Numbered from the stretch's first letter, positions 50,328-60,993 are shown. The stretch is DNA of 64,000 nucleotides from Paludibacteraceae bacterium (GCA_017479885.1 JAFVBR010000026.1:42184-106183); one strand, 5' to 3'. The notes: generated by a model not told the origin, from the sequence alone. Program-made: numbers and translations.

Positions 50328-50359
50328 CAAAGGTATAAAGAAAAACACAAACCTGCAAA
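50328..50359 (-). promoter_or_regulatory. Promoter for the YgjP-like gene
   Basis: Minus strand TTTG (50359-50356), 20-bp spacer, TACCTTTG (50335-50328). The ATG lies only 9 bp beyond the -7 element, so the mRNA should be nearly leaderless. Confidence 0.82.
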
Positions 50360-50375
50360 ATCATAATAAATAATG

Positions 50376-50407
50376 ATTGCAAGTATATGTTTTTAGTAGT
50401 AATTTTG
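50376..50407 (+). promoter_or_regulatory. Promoter for the TonB-dependent receptor
   Basis: ATTG (50376-50379), 20-bp spacer, TAATTTTG (50400-50407), 16 bp before the ATG. Confidence 0.65.
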
Positions 50408-50422
50408 CACCCCGAAAAAAAT

Positions 50423-52717
50423 ATGAGGTACAAGATTGCAAATATAAGTCTGTTTCTGATTCTGCTGTTACTATGCCTGCCATTGGCAACACAAGCCGCC
50501 TTACCCGCTGCTGACGAACCGTCTGCCGACTTGCAGGACACTCTGCAGGAGGTAACTGTTGTCAACCAACGGCTTGCAACCATTCAGCAGAGTGCATCCT
50601 CGCAACACACCGATATATATATGCGGCGCATTGAACAGGAGCAAAGGTTTACCTACAAGGACATGTCGGGACTTGTGCCTAATTTTTATGTGCCTGACTA
50701 CGGCAGTCGCATGACTTCAAGTATCTATATACGCGGATTAGGCGCACGAATAGACAACCCCGTACTCGGATTGTATGTTGACGGCATAGGTCTGGCAAAC
50801 AAAAACTCATACGACTTCGACCTGTTCGACATTCGCTCTATGAGTCTGTATCGAGGTCCTCAAGGCACCTTGTTCGGAAGAAACACCATAGGCGGAGTTC
50901 TGCTTGTGGAGACACTCTCTCCGCTAACCTACCAGGGTACGCGCGCCTCTGTGGGTTATGGCAACTACAACACTGTTGACGCCAAAGCCAGTCACTATCA
51001 CCTGATAAGTAACAGGCAAGGTGACGACGGAATAGAACATCGCTGGGGAATAGGTGCAGCTGCATATTACAAACACACTGACGGATACTTCACCAACCAA
51101 TACAACGGCTCGCGTGTGGATGCTTCCAACGAGGCAGGAGCAAGAATACGCATCGACGGGGAGAACTCTCGAGGATACCGCAACAGCACATTCATCAACT
51201 ACAACTTTGTCAGTCAGGGAGGATTCCCTTACCACCTTCCCGAGGAGGCAATCAACCACAACGACACCTGTGCCTACCTTCGGCACAACCTCACTTTCGG
51301 CAGCAGCTACACTGTTCCTGTCGGCGACTATCTGATTAGCGGAACTACTGCATACCAGTATCTGCAAGACCGGATGCAGATGGACCAGGACTATCTACCG
51401 CTGTCATATTTCACACTTGAGCAGGCACAGAAAGAACATTTCGTCAGTCAGGAGGTCAGCCTGAAACCTAAAACAGAGTTTCACAGCAAGTCAGGGAAAA
51501 CCGTGTGGAACTGGCTGACCGGTATATCTCTTTCATACAAACACAACCGGATGTCTGCCCCCGTAACCTTCAAACGCGACGGCATAGACTCGCTGATATT
51601 GAAAAACGCCAATGCATCTTTTGCCGATTGGGAGATAATGATAAGAGAACCGGAGTTCGTAATCAACAGTGAATTCACTACACAGAACACCGATGCTGCC
51701 GCCTTTCACACCTCTTACCTCACCTTCGGAGACTGGCGCTTGGAGGCCGGCTTGCGACTGGATTTCGAGCACCAGAGTTTCATCTATGACTCCTACGGCA
51801 CCATTCACCCTCATTTGCACAACCTCAAGACCGATGCTCACCTCGAAGAGAAAGAAATCACCAGTCGCAAGCAAGGAAGAGCCACCCTGAACTACTTCGA
51901 AGCGTTGCCTCGACTCGGTGCCTCATACAACCGCCCTGAGTGGCAGGTCTATCTCTCTGTAGCAGAAGGTTACAAAGCCGGCGGTTTCAACACCCAACTG
52001 TTCTCCGACATCCTGCAGAATCAGATGCGTGCTGACATTATAGGCACTAAGCCTGCCGGTTACGATGTTGACAAGGTGATTACCTACAAGCCTGAGCGAT
52101 GTCTCAGTTTTGAGGCTGGAGCCAATGGCAGAAAGCAATGGGAGAACATCAGTCTGCAAGGGAGTCTGACAGCGTTCTGTCTTGAAGTTTTCAACCAGCA
52201 GCAGACCGTTTTCCCTGAAGTGGGTACAGGCAGACTGATGACCAATGCAGGCAGGAGCAGAAGTGCGGGAGCGGAAGTTAGTTCAAGTTTCAGTTTCAAA
52301 GACCTGACCATCAACGCTGCCTACGGCTATACATACGCCGTATTTGTGGACTACGACAACGGCAAAGCCGACTACTCGGGCAACCGTGTGCCATACGTTC
52401 CAAACAACACTCTGTCGGCGGGCATCACCTATCACCTTGCTTTTTCCCACTCATTCTTTCACTCACTTGACCTCAACGTCAACACCTCGGCATACGGAAA
52501 GATTTATTGGGATGAAGAAAACAAGTACGTGCAACCTTTCTACGCACTGCTTAATGCCAACATAAGTTTGCAGATGAAATACCTCACTCTGACATTATGG
52601 GGCAAGAATCTCACTGATACACACTATGATGTGTTCCGCTTTGTTAGCATGGGTAACACTTTTCTTCAAAGCGGCAAGCCTCTGACATTCGGAGCAAGAC
52701 TGAATTTTGAAATATAA
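50423..52717 (+). CDS. TonB-dependent outer-membrane receptor
   Basis: 764 residues from the ATG at 50423 (MRYKIANISLFLILLLLCLPLATQA, signal peptide). A TonB-box-like LQEVTVVNQR (~40-49) and the plug domain (MSGLVPNFYVPDYGSRMTSSIYIRGLGARIDNPVLGLYVDGIGL, LYRGPQGTLFGRNTIGGVLLVETLSP) precede a 22-strand barrel ending LQSGKPLTFGARLNFEI. There is no N-terminal carboxypeptidase-like domain, so it is not SusC. The ligand is unknown; iron chelates or cobalamin-like compounds are the usual choices. A lipoprotein gene follows after 35 bp. Confidence 0.94.
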   Translation: MRYKIANISLFLILLLLCLPLATQAALPAADEPSADLQDTLQEVTVVNQRLATIQQSASSQHTDIYMRRIEQEQRFTYKDMSGLVPNFYVPDYGSRMTSSIYIRGLGARIDNPVLGLYVDGIGLANKNSYDFDLFDIRSMSLYRGPQGTLFGRNTIGGVLLVETLSPLTYQGTRASVGYGNYNTVDAKASHYHLISNRQGDDGIEHRWGIGAAAYYKHTDGYFTNQYNGSRVDASNEAGARIRIDGENSRGYRNSTFINYNFVSQGGFPYHLPEEAINHNDTCAYLRHNLTFGSSYTVPVGDYLISGTTAYQYLQDRMQMDQDYLPLSYFTLEQAQKEHFVSQEVSLKPKTEFHSKSGKTVWNWLTGISLSYKHNRMSAPVTFKRDGIDSLILKNANASFADWEIMIREPEFVINSEFTTQNTDAAAFHTSYLTFGDWRLEAGLRLDFEHQSFIYDSYGTIHPHLHNLKTDAHLEEKEITSRKQGRATLNYFEALPRLGASYNRPEWQVYLSVAEGYKAGGFNTQLFSDILQNQMRADIIGTKPAGYDVDKVITYKPERCLSFEAGANGRKQWENISLQGSLTAFCLEVFNQQQTVFPEVGTGRLMTNAGRSRSAGAEVSSSFSFKDLTINAAYGYTYAVFVDYDNGKADYSGNRVPYVPNNTLSAGITYHLAFSHSFFHSLDLNVNTSAYGKIYWDEENKYVQPFYALLNANISLQMKYLTLTLWGKNLTDTHYDVFRFVSMGNTFLQSGKPLTFGARLNFEI

Positions 52718-52752
52718 CTAACTATAATAATAACAATCAAAACATCAACAAA

Positions 52753-53322
52753 ATGAAGACTTACAAACTTTTAATGGCAGCAGCCTTGATAATGTTGGCT
52801 GCTTGCAACTCTAACCCGCCTGAGAATGAGAATCAGGGAGAAAACAATCATGAACAAAGCGCACCAAAAGAAGGACGATTCAACGGCACAGTGGTTGTGG
52901 TTGGCGGTAATGTGGATATGACGGTCACCCCTCCCGTTGTCGGAGACTTCAGCAAAGATGAAGTGTACGTAACTCTCGAAAAACAAGAAGACGGCACTTA
53001 CAATATTCTGCTTGAGGAAGTCAACTTTTCCAACATGATGCCCAATTCAATCAACATGGCAATACCCCAAGTCAGTCTCAATGACGGTGTGATTAGCAGT
53101 GCTGCGGACGAGGAGTTTGTGAATCCTCTGCTCATTACGGCTGTAGGGACTGCACCCGACAGCAATTACGAGATCAGCAAACTGACGGGAAAAGTGAACT
53201 ACACCTCAGATGGCGGCTACAAGGATATTACACTTTCAATGACAGTTACCATGGTTCGTAACGAGCGCCGGACAGCCTACCCCACCTCATACGAAGGAAA
53301 GTTTGAAGAAGTAACGGAATAA
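52753..53322 (+). CDS. Calycin-like lipoprotein partner of the TonB receptor
   Basis: 189 residues; lipobox LIMLAACNSN (Cys 19), an acidic N/E-rich spacer, then a single beta-barrel-like domain (GRFNGTVVVVGGNVDMTVTPPVVGDFSKDEVYVTLEKQEDGTYNILLEEVNF). The domain resembles the calycin-like group found with receptors in Bacteroidales. It is probably a surface ligand-capturing partner of the upstream receptor, by analogy with HmuY-HmuR; this is inference. Confidence 0.82.
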   Translation: MKTYKLLMAAALIMLAACNSNPPENENQGENNHEQSAPKEGRFNGTVVVVGGNVDMTVTPPVVGDFSKDEVYVTLEKQEDGTYNILLEEVNFSNMMPNSINMAIPQVSLNDGVISSAADEEFVNPLLITAVGTAPDSNYEISKLTGKVNYTSDGGYKDITLSMTVTMVRNERRTAYPTSYEGKFEEVTE

Positions 53323-53369
53323 GGATTAAACCCAAACTCTGAATAGAGTATAACTGTTATCTTAAACTG

Positions 53370-53402
53370 AAACTGCCCGACCTATCGTCAGGCAGTTTTT
53401 TG
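53370..53402 (+). terminator. Terminator of the receptor-lipoprotein operon
   Basis: AAACTGCC...GGCAGTTTTTTG: 8-bp stem with inner GAC/GTC pairs, and a T-run. Confidence 0.92.
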
Positions 53403-53478
53403 TGTGTCTGCTTTTATCTGATTCTGCGTCTGCTTTTGTCTGACAATGCAGTGACATACCGTAGCAAGACGCTGCCTT

Positions 53479-56400
53479 CTATCGAGTAAGCATCAGTTTG
53501 ATGTTGATACCTGCATTGTCGGAGCGGATTGGATACGAACTTGAGATGAGCGGTGTAGTGCCTTGGTGGTCGTAGAAGAACTGCAGATTGATTTTCTGCG
53601 AGAGCACATAATCAGCGGTTACCTTTATGCCAAGCACTTTGTTGCCTGCACTTGCCTGTGTGATGTTCTCTTCCACCTTCCGAAGCAGAGTCTTTATGTC
53701 CTTGTAGCTTACGTCAACCGAGAGTTTGAGGTCGTTGCTGACCTTCTTCTGTCTGCCGTCCTTGTTCTTTGCTGTGAAATTCAAGTCTTTGATGGTATAG
53801 CCGAAGCCTGCCACGAACTCGTTGGTGGCACCCTCCATCAGTTGTGCGGAGGTTACATTCAGTGTCAGGTTGCGCTGTTTGCGATACTCTACCTTGGCAG
53901 TCATCGAGTTCTTCATTGCCACATTTACACCTATCAGAGGAGAGAACTGCTCGGTCAGACTCACACTTGATATGTCGTATGACGATGATGGTATAGGCAT
54001 ATCTGTTTCCACGTCACGCACGAAACCTACCTGCTTGTTGTTGCCGTCGCCTGCCCCCACCCATGTGGAATAAGTGCCGTAACTGCCTATTGCATACTTG
54101 CATGTGTATGCATGTGTGAGGTTGACACTGCGGAAGTGGTCGCGCATCCAAGGCAGTTTGCCGAGACCGTCGTAGGTGATACTCCAATTGGGGAGGATAT
54201 TGAGTATACCGAGGAACGGATTGGTGGTGGCACGGTTGACATCTCTGCCTGTATAAGCGGCAAGGAAGGCGGGTACGAGCACGTCTGCAGAGTTGCGGTT
54301 GATTTGTCCCTTGCTCTTGTCGTACACCTTTCCTGCCATTGCACTGCCGCGCATGAAGCCTGTGGATGGATAAACCACACCTTCATATTGTGCCTGCACG
54401 CGCTCGCGCATGGCGTCTCTGTACTGCAGGAAGCGGTCGAAAGAGGCGGCAGCATAGTTGTCCTCCGCCTTGCCTATCTTGTCGAATGCAGTTGCTATTG
54501 CCACCTGCGTTATATTGAACGAGCCCGTCATTGTCTCCTGCAGATGGTCGTAGGTGTAGATAATCGACGATGAAGAAGAGGTGTAGCGTTTGCCGTTGAC
54601 CTGTATCTTGAAACCGGGGAAGGGTTCAAGAGTAACCTTTATGTCGAAGTCGGTAGTGCTCGACTTGACTGCGGGCTGCACTACGGTTGTGTCAGGCGAG
54701 AGCCATCCTCTCTCTTTAGCCTTCTCGAGGAAGTTATTAGGTACGAAACCGAATGCGAAGTCGAAACCCGGTGCATACACATCCCCTGTCTTGCGTTGCC
54801 CCATGAAGCCTGCCTGCGGATAAAAACCGGGTACCACAAGCGAATTGGTTGACCTATATGTAACCTGTGCTTTGCGTATCAGCATCAAAAAGCGCATACC
54901 AAGGTCGCCTGCAGTCTGCAGAGGAGTACGGGCGTTGGGGTCCTGACTCGTGATGCTGACGGTCAGGTTGCTCATATCTTTCTTCGAGGATATCTCTATA
55001 GTGTTCGAGTCAATGCTCTTGGTCTTCAACTGCACCTTCTTTCCCTTGCTGTCGGTGATGCTGATTTGCAGACGGTCCGAACCGAGGCGGTGGGAGAGTG
55101 AAACAGTGGAGTCAGCCTTTACACTGATGGTCTGCGTGTATGTCTTAGGGCGGAAGCGGGAACGCTGCGGCCGTCCGTTAAACCGTTGGTTGACCTGCTT
55201 GAGATACTTCGACTTGTTGTACAGTGTCTCGAAGTTGAGCGCACCGTCTGCCTGCCATGAGCGCATGGAAGTGATGGAGTTGCCGAGTTCTGCCTGCTCT
55301 TCTCCATCCTGCGAGTTGCGGGTGGCTGTGCGGTTCCAATTGTAGTTGGCGTTGTAGGAACCGTTGGCGGTAATCCAATCGAGACTCTTGAAGCGATTGA
55401 AGGGCACACTGACCGAAGCTGTGAACACTTGCTGATACTGATACGGCACACCCATAGTCTTCATTGAGCGCAGCACAGTGTCGCGCCATGCTTCGTAGTA
55501 GTCGTTGGTGAAGGCATAGTCGCGTATTATTTCAGGTGTATAGCGGCCCTCCTCCACAGTGCTGTTCATCGCCGTTTGGAAAGAGAACTTGATGTTCTTG
55601 GTCAGGTCGTACTTGAAGTCGAAGTTGCGGTTCCACATCCAATCCTTCGAGAAGGTGAGGTCCTGCTTGTTGATTCCGTTGTTCTCACCTGTGAAGTCGC
55701 GCATGCGCATGTGCGTGTATTGGCGTCGCATGTCGGTTGTAAAGCCCCACGACTGAGGCAGATAGTAGATATTGAGTTCGCTTATCCACTTCAGTTTCTG
55801 CACCTTCTGTATCTTCTTGAACGGTTCCCAAGGCTTGGGGTTGAAGTTGTAGGAGTAAGTGAATGAGCCTTTGTCCTCCTTCTGCATGTCACGTTCGAGT
55901 TCGGGTGTATGCTTGTCCTGCTCCATTCGCGAATAAGATATGGAGAAGTTGGCAGGGTCGTAGAACATGTCTTTCTTCTTCGACTTGATGTTGACCTTGA
56001 CGTTGCTGACTGAGAAGTTGGTTGACTTCTGCACCGTGTTCGACATTGCCTTCACCGAGTCTCGCTCTGCCTTGGTCTCATAGGTGTCGAGGTTGTCGGA
56101 CAGTTTGATGTCGGTGTCAAGCGGGTCGTATTTGGGTGAGAGTGTCTCGTTGGTGTAGGCGAAATACAGCGGTATCTGCAGCTTGGCCTGCTCGGGGAAC
56201 AGTCGTCCTGCCTCAAGCGCCGCACTGACAGAGAGTTGGTACATGTTGTCCATGTTTCGGTCGAGCACATTTGACTCAATGCTTCCGTATCCTGCTGTTT
56301 CAAGACGTCCTGCCACATTCACCTGTGCTATATCACTGACAGCAAGAGCCACGTTACCCATGGCAGCCACACCGCCTTCCTCATTGAACTGTGACATGCG

Positions 56401-59400
56401 CAGTTCGTTCACCCACACCTCTCCCGAGTGAGGTTCGCCCGACTTGTTGCGGATACCTATCATGATGTTGTCCACCTCGCCGAGAGTGGGATTACCCATC
56501 ACTGTTATCCGGCAGTCAGGACGTGCATGAGCATCGTCATATACTACGTACGGTTCGGTATTGCTTACTCCCGCTGTACCGCTGCGTTTTGCTTTGTTGC
56601 GTGCCACCTTGGCATCGGTCAGTGCCTCGAAGGGGAAGTCAAACTCGTTTTCAAGCGGCCACACTTTCCATCTGTCCTGCTCGTTGGAGTTGTTGTAGAG
56701 GCCTTCGGGAGTGAGTTCAAGAGGTATCTCGTACTCGTAGTAGTTCTGCTTCATATCGCTTCCGAGACGAATGAAGACACTCAGGTCGCCGTTCTTGAGA
56801 GTGGGGTCTTCTGTCATCTGCTCCGCGTGTACGAACATCTGCAGGCGCTTGTACTGACGCATGTCGTAGCCTGTCTTCTTATATACCGCCCGTGCATCAG
56901 CGGGAGCAAGGTCGTGCACACGGAGTACCATAGCCTGCTCGTTCTGCTGAATGAGTTGCGCCTGACCGGGGTCGGTCTGACGTGATATACCTGGAGGAAG
57001 CACATAGTTGACAGGGGTCTTCGACGAGTTCTCTTCTATGTTGACAGCCTGCACATCCATCTGTCCGTCAGTAACAGGAGGTTGAGTGACTGGATAGAGC
57101 GGCTTGCTGTAACTGCGCCATTCGCCGCGCACAAGGTCGAGCGAAGCCAATCTGAGGTGTGTCTCCTGCTTGAAGCCTGTCAGATACAGACGGGCGAAGC
57201 GAATCGACTTGAAGTTTCTCACACCGCCCACCTTCTGATATACGTTAGGGTCGCGGATAGGTATCTTGAACTGATACCAACGCACATCGGCTGACTCGCC
57301 GTTCTGCAGTTTGACCTTCGTGATGTACTCCTGAGCGATATACTGTTTGCCCACAGCCAAGTCCGTGGGGCGAAGAGATACATGATACTCGAAGTATTTC
57401 TCATACTCTGAGAGGGTGTTGTCGGCATTGATGTCCTCCATATCAGGTGTGAGGGTGGCAGCAGTGCCATAACTCTCGGTGTTGTCTTCGGTGGCAGGCG
57501 AGTTGCCTTCGGTGCCGTTGTAGTGTTTGTAGCGTGCAAGTACAGGCAGTTCCTGACGGTCGTAGTCGGAACCGCGGTAATAGTGATACTTGTCGCCTGA
57601 GGGGTCGTTGAGAGGTGAGAAGGGGTCGTCTTCCCATTCGGCACGCACATCGGCATTGAGTTTGCCGCGCAGTGCACTCACATAATCGGCATAAGGATGC
57701 TTGCCGTCATACTCGAATGCAAACTCCTCGTCAGTGCTCAGTCCGTTGAGTCCCACATCCTGTCGGAGCCGTGCCCCTGCCTCGTTTGAGAAGGCAGTGA
57801 CGGTGCTTGTGGTCTTCGGTACGCGGCCCCAAATGGTGGTTTCCACGTTCTGCTGTTCGCTTTCACTGACAGGCAGACCGTGCTCAAAGGCCTTCTTGCC
57901 GTCTTTCAGTATGTCTTCCGACACATCACCGAGGTCGATATACAGGTCACCGCCTTCATACGATGGGTCGGGGTTGGTGAGCATCGGGTCCATCATCCAA
58001 AACTCTATGTACTCGATGTTGGCAGTCTCGAAATCAGTGTTGTCGAGTCGGCGCATCATGCCACCCCATCGTGTCTCGGGTTTGGTCAGACGTCCGTCGG
58101 CACCTATCTCATCGGCGGAGATATTGTATTGACCGCGCTCCTGAGGGTAATAACTGAGGTTGAGCACAGAGAGGCGTTGCTCCTCGTTGGCAAGTGCCTG
58201 ACGGTTGGGGAAAATCTCCTGTTCATATACTATACGTGTGCGATGGTCTGACATGGCATTCAGGTCGTCGCGTATATGCTGCGGAGTGTTGGGATAGGCA
58301 TGCCCGAATATTTGGTCCACGGTGAACCAAGCGAGGTGTGCACGGTTCTTGCCGTAGTCGAGGTTGTTGCTGAGTTTCGACTCATCATAGCGTGAGGGAG
58401 TGCTCGCAAGATACCAATAATTGGGATAGTGTATGTCGATGTTGGTCTTGGTGGCTTCAAAGTCATCGATGTATGCAGTACCCGCCTTGCCCACTTCACG
58501 GGTATGACCGGGTATGAGGTGCGCGAACTCGGCATTCACCTGAATGGACGAGGGTTGCGTGGCATTGATCCACGGTATGGCATTCAGTCCGTTGGTCAGC
58601 CACATGAACTCCTTCTTCCAACTGCCGTTCACGCCCCAGATGGTGTTAGAGAGAGGTTCGCTGCCCGTGTTGACCTTCGTGGTGAGAGGACGCTCGTTCA
58701 TGTACATGATGGTACCGCCGATGACGAGGTCTTTGGTAAAGGCATATTCCAAATGTGCGCCCATAAGGCTCTTGCGCTTCATGGAGAAAGTGCTTTGGTT
58801 CTCAAGTTGCACATCAACATTGGTGCCGCTCTCAAGAATACTCTGATTGAGAATGGTGACGGTACCCATAGTGTAGTCCACGGTGTAGTCCACGTTCTCC
58901 GTCAACTTGGCACCGCCTGCGGTCACTGTGACCGAACCGCGGGGTATGTTCATCGCATTCAGGCGTATCTCGCTGCCCGAGGTGCCCTTGTACTTGCCCG
59001 TCAAGCGGAACTTGTTCTTCTCGCTCAACTCCTGCGCCACCACAAGGGTGGAGTCGTAGAGTTCCTGAAAGATGTATTTCTCCGCCAATGCATCATCACC
59101 TATGGCTTTCTTTAGATGACTGCCGAAGGGCTCAAGCACAGGGAAGATGATGCGTCCTGAGGAAGAGATGGCGGTGTAGCCCTCCACGTAGTCGAACTTG
59201 CCATCAGCAGACTGATTGTTCTTCGAGTCAAGGCGGTCGAGGTTCATCACACGCAGCAACTGCTTTCCTTTCACATCACCTTCAGGCAGGTACTGAAGCG
59301 TGGTACCCACCGAATCGTTGCGGTAGTTGACGTACAGTTCGAACTTGTCGGAAGACATCTGCGAAGCACCGAGACTATAGACGTTCTTCATCATCAAGTC

Positions 59401-60993
59401 CCACGTACCTTTCTCTTTCTCCTGAGGGGCGTTGGTGGTACTCTTCAGCATCTTCAGTATCAGAGCGTTGGGAGCACGCAGGCTCTCGCTTGCATCGGTT
59501 GAGAACTCACCCACCTGATACACCTGACCGCCATAAGTATATTCGTATGCCACCATCAGCACCTCGTCCTGATTCAGTGCCGAGCGCAAAGAGATATAGC
59601 CGAGGGTTGAGTTGAGAGTGTATTCCGAACTTGAGAGCAGTCGAGCAGACTCCACTTTCTCGTAGTCTATACCGCCCGTTATATCGTATGCCGAGAGGGC
59701 TGCAAGTACAGCGTTGGACTGCTGAATATCGCGCACGTCGGGCATGGAGGTTATCTCTTCGTACAGAGTGTTCGCCTTGTTGTAAGGTTGAACCGATGTG
59801 CCCTGTTCTGCCCAATGGCTGCTGCTTATATGTTTCGACTGAGCCTCTGCAAGGTCTTGAAAAGCAATGATATTGCGGCTTTCGTCATAGCGACCGCGCT
59901 TGTTGGTAACCCACACCTCGATGCGGTTGATGGTCACACCCGAGGCAATATACGGCAGTTGCGCCATGTTCTTCTCATAGTTGTCGCGGAACCAATGCGC
60001 GAGGAAGAAATGGCGGTTCTCGTCGTAGGCATCGATGTCTATCTCGAAGGAGGTGGTCTGTGCACCGCCCTGACTGCTCACCGACTGACTCTGAGAGTTC
60101 TGCTGCGAGATAAGCGCCTGAACCGTGAACTTGCCGAATTTGAGGTTGGTCTTGATACCGAACAGGGCCTGACTGCCGCGAATGAGGCTGCTGTTCAAAC
60201 CCATCGACACGTTACCTGCCTCTATTGACTGAATGATGTCGTCCTCCTTGCCTTTGTAGTTGAGTTTGATGTTCTGACGGTCGAAGTCGAACGACGACTC
60301 TGTGTTGTAATTGAGGTTGAAGTTGAGTTTGTCACCCACCTTGCCGTTCACACTCAACTGTATCTTCTCGTCGAAGTCGAAGATGTTGTTGTTGCGTGCA
60401 CGCTGTGTAAGTGACGGATTGTCGATATATTGATGCTTGAAACCAAACAGCAGTTCTGCGCTTCCCTGCATCTTGAGTTGAACTCCGCCGGGACCGAACA
60501 CCTTGTCCGCGGGACCGATGTTGAACTTCATATCGGTGATGTCGAACTTGCGCTCGTTGTTGTGCTCCACCTCGCCTATCTTCTGCTGCCAATACTGCTT
60601 CATCGCTTGGTCGGCACTCCACTCGCGGTACTCCTTTTCGGTCATCAGATAGGGCGTTGCTATGTCCACATCACCTATCTTGGTGTGCATTATGTAGTAG
60701 CCTGTTTCGGGCTGATACTCTACCTCTTTCTTTACGTTCTCAGGGTCTTGCAGGTCGAGCGAGGAGCGTGGTGAAGTCAGTTGGTCGTAGGTGTCCTGAC
60801 CGTACCCGCTTACCTGCAAGGGAGCCATAATGACGCTGTCAGCGGCAGATAAAAGCGTATCACCTCCGACTGTAGTGTCGGAAGTGACATCTGCTGTCTG
60901 CGCCGTTGCCGTCAGAGGCAACACCACCGTAATGAGCAGCAGCATGAGCCGCAGCGGCATTAGCCGCGTTATCAACAGCCTTGTCTTATTCAT
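53479..60993 (-). CDS. sprA: Type IX secretion system translocon SprA (Sov)
   Basis: 2504 residues, right for SprA/Sov, the huge 36-strand outer-membrane barrel through which T9SS cargo leaves the cell. Signal peptide 1-31 (ending TATAQ). N-terminal SprA region: DVATPYLMTEKEYREWSADQAMKQYWQQKIGE and FNIGPADKVFGPGGVQLKMQGSAELLFGFKHQYIDNPSLTQRARNNNIFDFDEKIQ. A second copy-like block lies further on, and long runs of alternating strands reach the end (INLQFFYDHQGTTPLISSSYPIRSDNAGINIKLMLTR). It lies next to ruvA, as in other Bacteroidota. With porQ and several sorting tails in this window, a working T9SS is very likely. Confidence 0.96.
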   Translation of the reverse strand: MNKTRLLITRLMPLRLMLLLITVVLPLTATAQTADVTSDTTVGGDTLLSAADSVIMAPLQVSGYGQDTYDQLTSPRSSLDLQDPENVKKEVEYQPETGYYIMHTKIGDVDIATPYLMTEKEYREWSADQAMKQYWQQKIGEVEHNNERKFDITDMKFNIGPADKVFGPGGVQLKMQGSAELLFGFKHQYIDNPSLTQRARNNNIFDFDEKIQLSVNGKVGDKLNFNLNYNTESSFDFDRQNIKLNYKGKEDDIIQSIEAGNVSMGLNSSLIRGSQALFGIKTNLKFGKFTVQALISQQNSQSQSVSSQGGAQTTSFEIDIDAYDENRHFFLAHWFRDNYEKNMAQLPYIASGVTINRIEVWVTNKRGRYDESRNIIAFQDLAEAQSKHISSSHWAEQGTSVQPYNKANTLYEEITSMPDVRDIQQSNAVLAALSAYDITGGIDYEKVESARLLSSSEYTLNSTLGYISLRSALNQDEVLMVAYEYTYGGQVYQVGEFSTDASESLRAPNALILKMLKSTTNAPQEKEKGTWDLMMKNVYSLGASQMSSDKFELYVNYRNDSVGTTLQYLPEGDVKGKQLLRVMNLDRLDSKNNQSADGKFDYVEGYTAISSSGRIIFPVLEPFGSHLKKAIGDDALAEKYIFQELYDSTLVVAQELSEKNKFRLTGKYKGTSGSEIRLNAMNIPRGSVTVTAGGAKLTENVDYTVDYTMGTVTILNQSILESGTNVDVQLENQSTFSMKRKSLMGAHLEYAFTKDLVIGGTIMYMNERPLTTKVNTGSEPLSNTIWGVNGSWKKEFMWLTNGLNAIPWINATQPSSIQVNAEFAHLIPGHTREVGKAGTAYIDDFEATKTNIDIHYPNYWYLASTPSRYDESKLSNNLDYGKNRAHLAWFTVDQIFGHAYPNTPQHIRDDLNAMSDHRTRIVYEQEIFPNRQALANEEQRLSVLNLSYYPQERGQYNISADEIGADGRLTKPETRWGGMMRRLDNTDFETANIEYIEFWMMDPMLTNPDPSYEGGDLYIDLGDVSEDILKDGKKAFEHGLPVSESEQQNVETTIWGRVPKTTSTVTAFSNEAGARLRQDVGLNGLSTDEEFAFEYDGKHPYADYVSALRGKLNADVRAEWEDDPFSPLNDPSGDKYHYYRGSDYDRQELPVLARYKHYNGTEGNSPATEDNTESYGTAATLTPDMEDINADNTLSEYEKYFEYHVSLRPTDLAVGKQYIAQEYITKVKLQNGESADVRWYQFKIPIRDPNVYQKVGGVRNFKSIRFARLYLTGFKQETHLRLASLDLVRGEWRSYSKPLYPVTQPPVTDGQMDVQAVNIEENSSKTPVNYVLPPGISRQTDPGQAQLIQQNEQAMVLRVHDLAPADARAVYKKTGYDMRQYKRLQMFVHAEQMTEDPTLKNGDLSVFIRLGSDMKQNYYEYEIPLELTPEGLYNNSNEQDRWKVWPLENEFDFPFEALTDAKVARNKAKRSGTAGVSNTEPYVVYDDAHARPDCRITVMGNPTLGEVDNIMIGIRNKSGEPHSGEVWVNELRMSQFNEEGGVAAMGNVALAVSDIAQVNVAGRLETAGYGSIESNVLDRNMDNMYQLSVSAALEAGRLFPEQAKLQIPLYFAYTNETLSPKYDPLDTDIKLSDNLDTYETKAERDSVKAMSNTVQKSTNFSVSNVKVNIKSKKKDMFYDPANFSISYSRMEQDKHTPELERDMQKEDKGSFTYSYNFNPKPWEPFKKIQKVQKLKWISELNIYYLPQSWGFTTDMRRQYTHMRMRDFTGENNGINKQDLTFSKDWMWNRNFDFKYDLTKNIKFSFQTAMNSTVEEGRYTPEIIRDYAFTNDYYEAWRDTVLRSMKTMGVPYQYQQVFTASVSVPFNRFKSLDWITANGSYNANYNWNRTATRNSQDGEEQAELGNSITSMRSWQADGALNFETLYNKSKYLKQVNQRFNGRPQRSRFRPKTYTQTISVKADSTVSLSHRLGSDRLQISITDSKGKKVQLKTKSIDSNTIEISSKKDMSNLTVSITSQDPNARTPLQTAGDLGMRFLMLIRKAQVTYRSTNSLVVPGFYPQAGFMGQRKTGDVYAPGFDFAFGFVPNNFLEKAKERGWLSPDTTVVQPAVKSSTTDFDIKVTLEPFPGFKIQVNGKRYTSSSSSIIYTYDHLQETMTGSFNITQVAIATAFDKIGKAEDNYAAASFDRFLQYRDAMRERVQAQYEGVVYPSTGFMRGSAMAGKVYDKSKGQINRNSADVLVPAFLAAYTGRDVNRATTNPFLGILNILPNWSITYDGLGKLPWMRDHFRSVNLTHAYTCKYAIGSYGTYSTWVGAGDGNNKQVGFVRDVETDMPIPSSSYDISSVSLTEQFSPLIGVNVAMKNSMTAKVEYRKQRNLTLNVTSAQLMEGATNEFVAGFGYTIKDLNFTAKNKDGRQKKVSNDLKLSVDVSYKDIKTLLRKVEENITQASAGNKVLGIKVTADYVLSQKINLQFFYDHQGTTPLISSSYPIRSDNAGINIKLMLTR

